Below the pieces are notes generated by a model. The model did no database searches and had not been told where the DNA came from. It worked only from the letters and a program-made list of their open reading frames with translations. The position numbers and the translations under genes are program-made. Below are positions 18,021 through 27,257 of a stretch of DNA of 64,000 nt, piece by piece (position 1 is the first letter of the stretch; every line of letters starts with the position of its first letter). This DNA comes from Pararhodobacter sp. (lineage in GTDB: Bacteria; Pseudomonadota; Alphaproteobacteria; Rhodobacterales; Rhodobacteraceae), in assembly GCF_034676545.1 (NCBI RefSeq), contig NZ_JAUCBZ010000015.1, positions 2,201,001-2,265,000 on the forward strand, given 5' to 3'.

Positions 18021-18383
18021 TCAGGCGTTGGCTTCGCGGATTTTCTCGGCGGCGTCCTTGTCATAGGCCACGCCTTTTGCCTCGAACAACTGGTCCAATT
18101 CGCCCGACAGCGTCATCTCGGTGATGATGTCGCAGCCGCCGACAAATTCGCCTTTGACATAAAGCTGCGGGATCGTGGGCCAATCCGAATATTCCTTGAT
18201 TCCCTGACGCACGCCTTCGTCGGCTAGCACGTTCACGTCGGCGTATTCCACGCCCATGAAATTCAGCACCCCGGCCACGCGGCTGGAAAACCCGCATTGA
18301 GGCGTGGTTTTGGTGCCCTTCATGAACAGCACGACATCGTTGGATTTCACGGTCGTTTCAATGGTGTCTTTTGCGTCAGTCAT
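18021..18383 (-). CDS. grxD: Monothiol glutaredoxin Grx4/GrxD
   Basis: A 120-residue monothiol glutaredoxin with the signature CGFS active site (TPQCGFSSRVAGVL, about residues 28-41). The later WPTIPQLYV and GGCDIITEM motifs bind glutathione. Such proteins hold a glutathione-ligated [2Fe-2S] cluster, usually with a BolA partner, and act in Fe-S cluster trafficking and iron sensing. The partner bolA gene lies 154 bp upstream in the same direction, and a strong terminator follows. Confidence 0.97.
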   Translation of the reverse strand: MTDAKDTIETTVKSNDVVLFMKGTKTTPQCGFSSRVAGVLNFMGVEYADVNVLADEGVRQGIKEYSDWPTIPQLYVKGEFVGGCDIITEMTLSGELDQLFEAKGVAYDKDAAEKIREANA

Positions 18384-18439
18384 CCGTTTTGTCCTTTGCT
18401 CTCAGAGTGCGGGTCCGCGCAACTCTGGAAATCCTGCGA

Positions 18440-18523
18440 TCAAGGGGCGCCCCAATCACGCGTTTCTTCTTTGTCCAAATAGTCGCGCCTTGCGTTGCGC
18501 CAAGTCTCGAAATCCAAGAAAAT
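18440..18523 (-). CDS. Possible tiny ORF between bolA and grxD
   Basis: Between bolA and grxD one frame reads FLDFETWRNARRDYLDKEE and then TRDWGAP before a TGA. This is a charged, protein-like sequence with coding-like codon use. No ATG exists; the possible starts are ATT at 18523 or TTG at 18517, and no good ribosome site is visible. It would give a 25-27 residue peptide. It could instead be the remnant of a longer gene. Existence as a gene is uncertain. Confidence 0.25.
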   Translation of the reverse strand: MFLDFETWRNARRDYLDKEETRDWGAP

Positions 18524-18536
18524 CGTCGGCCCGTGC

Positions 18537-18779
18537 TCAGTCTGGTGCTTTTGTCGTCAGCGCCAGCGCGTGCAGCTCGCCATTTGCGCCGTCCATCTTG
18601 CCTTTTAGCGCCGCATACACGTCACGCTGTTGCTGCACACGGTTCTTGCCGCGAAAGCTTTCGTCAATGATTTCGGCGGCATAATGGTTGCCGTCACCCG
18701 CCAGATCGGTGACCGTCACCTTTCCGTTCGGAAAGGAGGTCCGCAACAGCGTTTCGAGGTCCAGAAGTGTGATAGCCAT
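18537..18779 (-). CDS. bolA: BolA-family protein
   Basis: An 80-residue BolA/IbaG-type protein with the conserved core GDGNHYAAEIIDESFRGKN (about residues 27-45) and the VQQQRDVYAALKGKM helix. The Cys of the C/H-type [2Fe-2S] ligand loop appears to be absent, but the conserved His31 (GNHY) is present. BolA proteins bind monothiol glutaredoxins through a shared [2Fe-2S] cluster, and grxD lies just downstream. The length is typical. Confidence 0.9.
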   Translation of the reverse strand: MAITLLDLETLLRTSFPNGKVTVTDLAGDGNHYAAEIIDESFRGKNRVQQQRDVYAALKGKMDGANGELHALALTTKAPD

Positions 18780-18846
18780 GCGCCGTCTCCGTTATGCGTT
18801 CAGACAGATGTAAATCTCGTGGGGGCTGCGTGCAAGTGTTGGTGCG

Positions 18847-19356
18847 TTAGACATAAGCGCGCAGGCTGCGGATAAAGCCCGCGGTGCGGCTTTTCAGGTC
18901 TGATGCGTCGATGGCGGCCAGCGAGTCGCGTGTCCAGCCGGTGTCGGGCGCGTGTTCTTCGATCAGCGCCTCGCATTGGGCGGCGGCGGCGGCGGGCAGC
19001 GGCAAGGTGCGCGCGGTGACCAGCAATTCAAGGTCCTGATGAATTCGTCGCAGAGCCGCCAAGGCCTCGGCCATTGGCACCATCAAAGCCGGTTGATCGC
19101 GCCAGTTCTGCCCGGCAAACACGTCGTGCGTCACGCGTTGCCCGGCGCCGAGGCAGGAAAACTTGCGGCAGCCCGAATAGCCCGCGGCATCCAATGTTTC
19201 ATGGATGGTGCACGAAAATGCCCCATCCAGCTTGGGGCAGGCGGCGCAAGCGGGCTTGTCTGCCGCGAAGTCCTCGCCCGCATCAAACGCGAGCGCCATG
19301 CAACACAGCGCCACGCAGTCGGAACAATTCGCCACAAAAGAAGGGATCTGAACCAT
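18847..19356 (-). CDS. Cys-rich protein resembling N-terminal domain of pentapeptide-repeat proteins
   Basis: A 169-residue protein whose first ~80 residues hold a conserved Cys pattern: C-x2-C-x4-CC (NCSDCVALCCMAL), CAAC, SCTIH and GCRKFSCLGAGQRV. This resembles a putative metal-binding module seen at the N-terminus of some pentapeptide-repeat proteins, but no pentapeptide repeats follow. The C-terminal half is helical and Ala-rich. The exact biochemical role is unknown. It lies 67 bp upstream of bolA on the same strand and could share its transcript, which hints at metal or Fe-S metabolism; that link is inference. Confidence 0.65.
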   Translation of the reverse strand: MVQIPSFVANCSDCVALCCMALAFDAGEDFAADKPACAACPKLDGAFSCTIHETLDAAGYSGCRKFSCLGAGQRVTHDVFAGQNWRDQPALMVPMAEALAALRRIHQDLELLVTARTLPLPAAAAAQCEALIEEHAPDTGWTRDSLAAIDASDLKSRTAGFIRSLRAYV

Positions 19357-19416
19357 GTCGTCTATGCGTCCGGGCTTGATTTATACGGCCGCTGTACCCT
19401 CAGACGACCGTAAAAA

Positions 19417-21576
19417 TCACTCAATCGCTGCGGCAAAGGACGTCCGATAGAGCGCCGACAAGTCGGACAGTGCCGCGCTGCTCGCCCCCATCGACACGGT
19501 GTTCCCGCCAAATCGCCCGACGCTCTGAATTAGGACCCCGGCACCAGAGGCTGCGACCATCAGGGCTTCGGCGGCGTCGAAACCACTGGCCACGAGATAG
19601 CGCGCCTGATCCTCGCCGAACAGGGTCGGGGTGTCATCGGACTCGAGGGTCAGGCCAAGGCCCGCCGCTTCGGCCATTTCAAACGCCGCCAAGGCCAGGC
19701 CGCCATCCGATAGATCCGTTGCGGCGTTGATCAGGTGTCGATTGGCGCGCAGAAACTCGCCGTTGCGCCGCTCTTCGACAAGGTCAACAACGGGGGCGTC
19801 GCCATCCGCCCGGTTGAAGACTTCGGCGAGCAGGGCGGATTGGCCCAAATGACCCTGAGTTTTGCCGATCAAGAGCGCATAGTCGCCCTCGGCGGGTTGC
19901 CCGGCAATCATCTCATCAAGCGACTGGAGCAGACCCACTGCGCCGATGGTCGGGGTTGGCAGAATGCCGACGCCGTCGGTCTCATTGTACAGGCTCACGT
20001 TGCCCGACACGATGGGCATGTCCAGCGCGGCGCAGGCCTCGCCGATGCCTTGAATCGCGCCGACCAATTGGCCCATGATTTCAGGCTTTTCAGGGTTGCC
20101 GAAATTCAGGTTGTCGGTGGTTGCCAAAGGCGTTGCGCCTACGGCGGTCAGGTTGCGATAGGCTTCGGCAACGGCTTGTTTGCCGCCCTCGACGGGGTTC
20201 GCCTTGACATAGCGCGGCGTCACGTCGCTGGTAAAGGCAATGGCTTTGGGCGTGCCGTGCACCCGCACAATGCCCGCGCCCAGACCCGGCGCGCGCACCG
20301 TGTCCGCCATGACCATATGATCGTATTGCTCCCAGACCCAGGCCTTGTGCGCGTAATTGGGGCTGGAGATCAGGCCTTTCAGCCCGTCAATCGGGTCAAT
20401 GTGGGGCACGTCGCCCATTGCCTCGGCGGCGGGTGTCGGCACCCACGGGCGGTCGTATTCTGGTGCTTCCGAGGATAGTTTTGACAGTGGCAGGTCGGCT
20501 TTGACCTCATTGCCATGCAGAATCAGGAACCGGTCTTCGGCGATGGTTTCGCCAACAATCGCAAAATCGAGGTCCCATTTCTCGAACACGGCGCGGGCCT
20601 CGGCCTCTTTTTCCGGGTGCAAGACCATCAACATGCGCTCTTGCGATTCCGACAGCATCATCTCATAGGCGGTCATGTTGGTTTCGCGCTGCGGCACGTC
20701 GTTCAGTTGCAGCTTGATGCCCAGACCCCCCTTGTCGCCCATTTCGACCGCCGAGCAGGTCAGGCCCGCCGCGCCCATGTCCTGAATGGAAATCACCGCG
20801 CCGGTCTGCATCAATTCCAGCGTGGCCTCCATCAGGCGCTTTTCGGTGAACGGGTCACCAACCTGCACGGTGGGGCGCTTTTCCTCGATGGTGTCATCGA
20901 ACTCGGCCGAGGCCATCGTCGCGCCGCCAACCCCGTCACGCCCGGTTTTCGCGCCGAGATAAACAACCGGCATGCCGATCCCTGACGCTGTCGAGTAGAA
21001 AATCTTGTCCGCATCCGCGAGGCCCGCCGCGAAGGCGTTGACCAGACAGTTGCCGTTATAGGCCGCATGGAACCGCACCTCGCCACCGACATTGGGCACG
21101 CCGAAACAGTTGCCATAGCTGCCGATCCCCTCGACCACGCCCTTGACCAGATGTGGGGTCTTGGGGTGGCCGGGTTCACCAAAGCTCAGGGCGTTCATCG
21201 CGGCAATCGGGCGGGCGCCCATCGTGAACACGTCGCGCAGAATGCCGCCCACGCCGGTCGCAGCGCCTTGATGCGGCTCGATATAACTGGGGTGGTTGTG
21301 GCTCTCCATCTTGAAGATCAAGGCCTGACCATCGCCAATATCCACCACGCCGGCATTTTCACCGGGGCCGCAGATCACCTGCGGGCCGGTGGTCGGCAGG
21401 GTGCGCAGCCATTTCTTGGACGACTTGTACGAGCAATGCTCATTCCACATGGCGGAAAAAATGCCCAACTCGGTGAAATTGGGCGCACGGCCGATGATCT
21501 CGAGGATGCGCGCGTATTCATCGGGCTTGAGCCCATGCGCGGCGATCAGTTCGGGGGTGACGGTGGGTTCGGTCAT
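19417..21576 (-). CDS. purL: Phosphoribosylformylglycinamidine synthase subunit PurL
   Basis: A 719-residue ATP-dependent enzyme of purine synthesis that converts FGAR to FGAM using ammonia from the PurQ glutaminase subunit. This is the small type, acting with PurS and PurQ. The hallmark motifs are MWNEHCSYKSSKKWL (residues 40-54), ESHNHPSYIEPHQGAATGVGG, QDMGAAGLTCSAVEMG and SGNVSLYNE. The ATG at 21576 starts MTEPTVTPEL; a further 25 upstream residues are not supported. purS and purQ are not adjacent. It is followed on the same strand by the Cys-rich gene. Confidence 0.97.
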   Translation of the reverse strand: MTEPTVTPELIAAHGLKPDEYARILEIIGRAPNFTELGIFSAMWNEHCSYKSSKKWLRTLPTTGPQVICGPGENAGVVDIGDGQALIFKMESHNHPSYIEPHQGAATGVGGILRDVFTMGARPIAAMNALSFGEPGHPKTPHLVKGVVEGIGSYGNCFGVPNVGGEVRFHAAYNGNCLVNAFAAGLADADKIFYSTASGIGMPVVYLGAKTGRDGVGGATMASAEFDDTIEEKRPTVQVGDPFTEKRLMEATLELMQTGAVISIQDMGAAGLTCSAVEMGDKGGLGIKLQLNDVPQRETNMTAYEMMLSESQERMLMVLHPEKEAEARAVFEKWDLDFAIVGETIAEDRFLILHGNEVKADLPLSKLSSEAPEYDRPWVPTPAAEAMGDVPHIDPIDGLKGLISSPNYAHKAWVWEQYDHMVMADTVRAPGLGAGIVRVHGTPKAIAFTSDVTPRYVKANPVEGGKQAVAEAYRNLTAVGATPLATTDNLNFGNPEKPEIMGQLVGAIQGIGEACAALDMPIVSGNVSLYNETDGVGILPTPTIGAVGLLQSLDEMIAGQPAEGDYALLIGKTQGHLGQSALLAEVFNRADGDAPVVDLVEERRNGEFLRANRHLINAATDLSDGGLALAAFEMAEAAGLGLTLESDDTPTLFGEDQARYLVASGFDAAEALMVAASGAGVLIQSVGRFGGNTVSMGASSAALSDLSALYRTSFAAAIE

Positions 21577-21726
21577 GACGGCTTTCCCGGACGCTGGAAC
21601 GTTGGCAGCGTCATAAGGCAACCCGACCCCAAGGAAAAGGGGACATGGCAAGATGACGGGGATTTCCCCCCAGCCAACGTCGGCGCCGGATATTTTTCCA
21701 CGGCGGTGTCGACGCGACGCGCGGCC

Positions 21727-22377
21727 TCAACGCCGGAGTGCGACGTCGAAATAGCCGGTTGGCGACAGCGCGATTGCGATCATGTCATGGCCTTCGTTGA
21801 CCATTTCGTTGACCACGGCGACCACACCATACGGAATTGCCTCGCCGGGGGACCACATGGTGTAATCGTTGAAGAACAAGACGCCGCCCGGTTTGACCGC
21901 AACCTTGGCGGCGCGGCTATCCTTCATCGCGCCAATGTATGAATGGTCGCCGTCGATATAGGCCCAATCCAGCGAACCTGGCGCGATTTTCTTCAAGTTC
22001 GTCGAGGAATCGCCGCCGTGCAGGCTGACACGGGGGTCGGATCGGACGTCGGGGCGAATCTGCGGGATCGACATATCCAGCAAATGCAGTGTCTTGAGCG
22101 AAAATTCATCGAGAAGGAACCGCGAGAAATCACCACGCTGAACGCCGACTTCGGCCCCCACGTCACCCGTTGCCATGGCCCGCATCATCTGGAAACGGTC
22201 AGAAAACACACGGCAGTTTTCCAGCGCGTCATCGCGCATTTTAACGGGTTTTTTTTCGTGCAGGAACATAGGCGGTTGTTTTGCCGCCCGTTTATAGGCC
22301 TTTAACGCTTCCCGAAACGCGACGAGTTTTGCCATGGTCGCCTCGCGCAATGCGTTGATCGTTGCCTCGTCAGCCAT
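21727..22377 (-). CDS. Class I SAM-dependent methyltransferase (Methyltransf_24-like)
   Basis: A 216-residue cytoplasmic protein. A helical, basic N-terminus (residues 1-50) precedes a Rossmann methyltransferase domain. Motif I is GAEVGVQRGDFSRFLL, the motif II region is LHLLDMSIP, and SLDWAYIDGDHSYIGAMKD is typical of the Methyltransf_24 family. GGVLFFNDYTMW is the post-motif. The substrate is unknown; relatives act on glycans, sugars or secondary metabolites. It stands alone, 150 bp upstream of purL on the same strand and next to a candidate sRNA. Confidence 0.8.
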   Translation of the reverse strand: MADEATINALREATMAKLVAFREALKAYKRAAKQPPMFLHEKKPVKMRDDALENCRVFSDRFQMMRAMATGDVGAEVGVQRGDFSRFLLDEFSLKTLHLLDMSIPQIRPDVRSDPRVSLHGGDSSTNLKKIAPGSLDWAYIDGDHSYIGAMKDSRAAKVAVKPGGVLFFNDYTMWSPGEAIPYGVVAVVNEMVNEGHDMIAIALSPTGYFDVALRR

Positions 22378-22472
22378 GGAACCCTCTGAGTTGAGCTTGG
22401 AAATTTGATACAGTTATATGGGCGCTGCAGGTTGGCGTAAATCGCGCGCATCCGCTTTCATGCGGAAATGCC

Positions 22473-22500
22473 AAAAAAAAGGCCGAGCAGTTGCTCGGCC
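22473..22500 (-). terminator. Rho-independent terminator of the sRNA candidate or LysR gene
   Basis: GGCCGAGC and GCTCGGCC pair with an AGTT loop (AACT on the transcript), followed on the minus strand by TTTTTTTT. It lies 167 bp past the LysR stop, too far to be an obvious simple terminator for that gene. Confidence 0.8.
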
Positions 22501-22547
22501 GAAGTCCAACAGGGAGGTAAAGATACAAGCAAAAGCTGTGTATCTTG
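22473..22547 (-). ncRNA. Candidate small RNA with exposed anti-Shine-Dalgarno segment
   Basis: Read on the minus strand, a predicted start near 22547 is followed by a hairpin with arms AAGATACA and TGTATCTT, extended by GC-rich pairs to a TTTT loop (22520-22546). A single-stranded ACCTCCCTGTTGG segment follows (22505-22518), then a terminator hairpin with eight Ts (22473-22500). This two-hairpin layout with an exposed CCTCCC is reminiscent of Rhodobacter stress sRNAs with CCUCC loops, but the sequence is not one I can name. No ORF fits inside. Confidence 0.5.
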
Positions 22548-22553
22548 CGTTCA

Positions 22554-22582
22554 GAGATAGTCCATTCGTGGCTTTGGATCAA
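22554..22582 (-). promoter_or_regulatory. Predicted sigma-70-type promoter for the sRNA candidate
   Basis: On the minus strand TTGATC (22577-22582) and TATCTC (22554-22559) are separated by exactly 17 bp, giving a start near 22547. The -35 box is good and the -10 box is partial. Confidence 0.4.
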
Positions 22583-22666
22583 GATTTTCTTCGCTGCATG
22601 TGCATCATAACCGCAATGCGTTGCATGCATGCCTCACTGCTGAAACCGGGCGCGCGGAATGTCCCG

Positions 22667-23569
22667 TCAGGTATTGGTCGCGCTTCGGTTGCGACGATAG
22701 GCGATGATTCCCTCAAGAACGAAATCCCGGAAGGCCGTGATCCGCTTGGAATGGCGAAGTTCTTCCGGATAGGCGAGGAAAACGGGGACCTCTGCGCTTT
22801 CGACATCTGGCAGAACCCGGACGAGGCTTGGAAAATCCTCGGTCAGGTAATCCGGCAGCAACCCGATGCCAAGATTGTTCAGAACGCCTTGGAGGACGCC
22901 GAAATAATTGTTGACCGTGAAGGTCGAACTGATCGCGTAGGTGTTGAGTTCGCGAACCAGCGCGGCACCCGCCGACACCTGCGGCGCGTTGGCATTCTGG
23001 CTGACCAGTCGAAATCTGGCCATATCGGGCAACGTAAGCGGGGTGCCGTTTTGCTCCAGATATGCGGGCGACGCATAGAGCCGCATCCGCACGCTCATCA
23101 GGCGTTTGCGGATCAGATCGGCCTGGCTGGGTTCCTTCATGCGGATGGCCAGGTCGGCCTCTCGCATCGGAAGGTCCAAAACGCGCTCTTCAAGCATCAG
23201 ATCAATTTTCAGATCTGGATAACGTTCATACAGGGCGGGCAAGCGCGGGGCCAGCCAGAGCGTTCCGAACCCGGTTGTCGTGGTGACCCGCAGCTCGCCA
23301 TAGACTTCTTCTTCACTGTCGCGAATGCGGGCGGCAGCGGTTTCGAGTTGCTTGGACATCGTGCGTGTCGCGTCAAACAACAACTCGCCTTGCTCGGTCA
23401 GGATCAGACCGCGCGCATGACGGTGGAACAAAGTGGTTCCGAGGCTTTCCTCCAACCCGCGAATTTGACGGCTGACAGCAGATTGGCTCAGGCTGAGCAC
23501 GTCGCCAGCATGGGTCAGGCTGCCCGCGTCGGCGACAGCGTGAAAAATTCTAAGCTTGTCCCAATCCAT
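22667..23569 (-). CDS. LysR-family transcriptional regulator
   Basis: A 300-residue regulator. The winged HTH occupies residues 1-62 (MDWDKLRIFHAVADAGSLTH, then LSLSQSAVSRQIRGLEESLG), followed by a periplasmic-binding-like effector domain (about 90-290). I start at MDWDKL (23569) rather than the upstream ATG, since LysR proteins begin just before this helix. It is divergent from the indolepyruvate oxidoreductase gene, so it may control that gene and itself. The effector is unknown. Two direct repeats in the shared promoter region could be its binding sites. Confidence 0.92.
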   Translation of the reverse strand: MDWDKLRIFHAVADAGSLTHAGDVLSLSQSAVSRQIRGLEESLGTTLFHRHARGLILTEQGELLFDATRTMSKQLETAAARIRDSEEEVYGELRVTTTTGFGTLWLAPRLPALYERYPDLKIDLMLEERVLDLPMREADLAIRMKEPSQADLIRKRLMSVRMRLYASPAYLEQNGTPLTLPDMARFRLVSQNANAPQVSAGAALVRELNTYAISSTFTVNNYFGVLQGVLNNLGIGLLPDYLTEDFPSLVRVLPDVESAEVPVFLAYPEELRHSKRITAFRDFVLEGIIAYRRNRSATNT

Positions 23570-23617
23570 AGCGGATTTATCTGTTACCCTGTAGCCTGAT
23601 GAGGTCTCGTCGCCTCT

Positions 23618-23680
23618 GCTCATAAGGCAGAAGTGGACGTCAGAAAAGAAAAGATTGCGTCAACGCCGCTTATAGGGCAG
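23618..23680. promoter_or_regulatory. Direct repeats in divergent LysR/oxidoreductase promoter region
   Basis: GCTCATAAGGCAG (23618-23630) recurs as GCTTATAGGGCAG (23668-23680) with two mismatches, exactly 50 bp apart. That is close to five helical turns, so both face the same side. They are candidate activator or repressor sites. Confidence 0.3.
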
Positions 23681-23740
23681 TGTTTGTGACCTATATGGCG
23701 TTCAAAACCCCGTTCCGCGCCATGCCAGCAGGAGAGTCCG

Positions 23741-26700
23741 ATGACCAACCAGTCCATTTCCCTGAACGATCGGTTCGATCTGGAGAAAACGCCGATCCTG
23801 CTCAACGGTACGCAGGCATTGGTGCGGCTGATGCTGCAACAATCTGCGCGGGACCGGGCGAATGGGTTGAATACGGCGGGTTACGTCACCGGGTATCGCG
23901 GCTCTCCGCTGGGCGCGGTCGACCTGCAAATGCAGCGCTCGAAACCGTTTCTGGACGCGGCCCATGTAAAGTTTCAACCGGGTCTGAACGAAGATCTTGC
24001 CGCGACCGCGATCTGGGGTTCGCAACAGGCGGAACTGCGTGGTGACGGCGCCTATGACGGGGTTTTTGCGCTGTGGTACGGCAAAGGGCCCGGCGTTGAC
24101 CGCACCGGCGACGTGATGCGACACGCCAATATGGCGGGCTCCAGCGTGCATGGCGGCGTCATCATGGCGATGGGCGATGATCACACGGGCGAATCCTCCA
24201 CCGTGTTGCACCAGTCCGATTGGGCGATGATCGACGCCTATATGCCGGTCGTGTCGCCGGGGGCGTGCAGGAAATCCTTGATTATGGTCATTACGCCTAT
24301 GCGCTCAGCCGGTTTTCGGGGCTCTGGGTGGGGCTGAAAACGATGAAGGACACGGTCGAGGCCACGGCCGTCGTCGATGGCAACCCGCATCGCCTGCAGT
24401 TTGTCACACCAGAGTTCAAAATGCCCGAGGGCGGTCTGAACATTCGGCTCGGTGACAGCCCGGTTGCGCAGGAAGCCCGGATGATCGACTTCAAACGCTT
24501 CGCTGCCGAGGCGTTTTCGCGTGCCAACCGCATGGACAAGCGGATGTGGGGACAGGCAGGGGCCAAGATCGGGCTGGTTGCGGCGGGCAAGAACTGGCTG
24601 GATCTGGTGCATGCTCTGGGGCTGCTGGGCATAGACGAGGCCGAGGCCGAGCGTCTGGGCATCACCACCTACAAGGTCGGGCAGACCTGGCCGCTGGATA
24701 TGGAGAGCTTCCATGAATGGGCCGAAGGGTTGGATCTGGTCATTGTCGTTGAGGAAAAGCGCAAACTGATCGAGGTGCAGGTCAAAGAGGCGATCTTTGA
24801 TGATCGCCGAGGCCGCCGCGTTTACGGTTGGCACAAGGGCGACACCTGGAAAAACGGCCGTCAGGTCGAGCTGTTCCCGACGCGCTATGCGCTCGACCCG
24901 GTGATGATCGCCGAGAAGCTGGGCAAAATCTTCATCGAAGAGGGCAACGACACGGACTCGCTGCGCGCCGGGCTTGCGCGACTGGACGAAGCGCGCCGGG
25001 GTGACAACGCCCGCGAAATCGCCGCGCGCCTGCCATTCTTCTGTTCGGGCTGCCCGCATAACACCTCGACCAAAGTGCCGGACGGCAGCCGCGCCTATGC
25101 CGGGATCGGCTGTCACTATATGGTGCAGTGGATGGACCGCGCGACCGATGGCTTCACGCAGATGGGTGGCGAAGGGGCCAATTGGATCGGCAAATCCTTG
25201 TTTTCAAAGCGCGCGCATGTGTTTCAGAACCTGGGCGACGGCACCTATAACCACTCGGGCGCGCAAGCGATCCGCGCGGCTTTGGCGGCAGGAACCACGA
25301 TCACCTACAAGATCCTGTTCAACGATGCCGTGGCGATGACCGGCGGGCAGGCCAACGAGGGTGGTTTGACCGCTGACCAGATCGCGCGCGAAATCCACGC
25401 GATGGGGGTCAAGAATATCGCGCTGGTCTATGATGACAAGGAAGACGTGGATTTCGCCCGGATGCCCACAGGGATCGAGAAATTCGAGCGCGCGGATCTG
25501 ATGTCGGTGCAAGACCGCTTCGCCAAGATCAAGGGCGTCTCGGCGATCCTGTATGTGCAGACCTGCGCCGCCGAAAAGCGCCGCCGTCGCAAGCGGGGGC
25601 AATTCCCGAACCCGGATCAGCGCGTGTTCATCAACACCGATGTCTGCGAGGGCTGTGGCGATTGCGGCGTGCAGTCGAACTGCGTGTCGATCGTGCCGGT
25701 GGAAACCGAATTGGGCCGCAAGCGGGCGATTGATCAATCGTCCTGCAACAAGGATTTCAGCTGTCTCAAGGGGTTCTGCCCGTCGTTTGTCACCGTGACC
25801 GGGGCGAAACCCAAAAAGGCCGCAACCCGCGCGCTGGACCTGCCCGACCTTCCCGAGCCGACCCTGCCGGTGATCAACGGCACGCATAACATCGTGATCA
25901 CCGGGGTTGGTGGCACGGGCGTTGTCACCGTTGGAGCCGTCTTGGCGCAGGCCGCGCAAATCGACGGCAAAGGCGCTGGCATGATGGAAATGGCGGGCCT
26001 CGCCCAAAAAGGGGGTGCGGTGCATATTCATTGCCGCATCGCCAACAAACCCGAAGATATCAGCGCCGTGCGCGTGGCCGTGGGCGAAGCGCATGCAGTC
26101 ATTGGCGGCGATCTGGTCGTCACCGCCGGGGCCAAGACCATTGGCCTGATGCGGACGGGGCAAACCGGCGCCGTGGTCAACAGCCACGAAACGATCACCG
26201 GGGAATTTACCCGCAACACCGAATTCCGCTTGCCTTTCAACGAGCTGACCGTCGCTCTTGAGGCGCGTTTGCGGGATCGGTTGAGCATTCTGGACGCCTC
26301 TGAACTGGCGCGGGTTTTGTTGGGGGATTCGATTTTCTCCAACATGATGGTGCTGGGCGGCGCGTGGCAGATGGGTCTGATCCCGGTTTCCGGCGACGCG
26401 CTGCGCGGGGCGATCCGGCTCAACAAAGCTGCGGTCGAGGGCAATCTGCGCGCCTTCGAGATCGGGCGCTGGGCCGTGCTTCATCCGGCCGAAGCTGCGG
26501 CGCTCTTGATGCCCGCCACGGTCAGCACGCTGCCGGTCGATCCGATTGCCTATCGCGAGACGCATTTGCAGGCCTATCAAGGCGCTCGTCTGGCCCGCCG
26601 TTTCCGGGCTTTGGTGGACGGCATTCCGGATAAAGCGCTGCGCGAGTCTGTGGCGCGCGGATATCACAAGCTGTTGTCCTACAAGGACGAATATGAAGTG

Positions 26701-27156
26701 GCACGGCTGCATTTGCAAACCGTCGAAAAGGCCAAAGAGGCTTTTGACGGTGATCTCGGCGTCCATTTCCATCTCGCGCCACCACTCATTGCCCGCACCG
26801 GATCGGATGGGCGCCCCCAAAAGCGCAAATTTGGCCCCTGGATGCTGACCGGCTTTGCAATGCTGGCCCGGATGAAAGGGCTGCGCGGCACGCCGTTTGA
26901 CCCCTTCGGGTATAGCGCCGAGCGCAAGATGGAGCGTGCCTTGATCCAGCAATATGAGGCCGATCTCAAGGCGGTCATGCCAAAACTGACGCCGCAAACC
27001 CAGGACTTGATTCAGGAACTGGCGTTGCTTCCCTTGTCGATTCGCGGTTTTGGTCCGGTCAAGCACGCCAACGCCACCAAAGCGGCCAAACGCAGAACCG
27101 AGATCCTGGCCGCGATCGAGGCGGGCGGGGTTCCGACGCGGGTGGCGGCGCAATAA
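23741..27156 (+). pseudogene. Indolepyruvate:ferredoxin oxidoreductase (fused IorA-IorB), single-base frameshift
   Basis: This enzyme oxidatively decarboxylates aryl 2-oxoacids such as indolepyruvate to acyl-CoA with ThDP and Fe-S clusters. Residues 1 to about 172 contain the pyrimidine-domain motifs GYRGSPLGAVD and GVDRTGDVMRH. The remainder has the ThDP core (GIGCHYMVQWMDRATDGF), a ferredoxin-like Cys pattern DVCEGCGDCGVQSNC and the gamma domain GVGGTGVVTVGAVLAQAA. The frame shifts at the G5 run 24259-24263; adding one G restores SPGGVQEILDYG and a protein of about 1138 residues, the expected size. A sequencing error is likely. A GCAGGAG ribosome site precedes the ATG. Confidence 0.92.
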
Positions 27157-27257
27157 CCCGCGCCGCGGCCGCGAAACAGGTCATGGATTTCTTGTGCGGC
27201 GCACCGTATGACGGGACGCACGCACAACAGGTTGCGGACAGGCGATAGAGGCACAAC

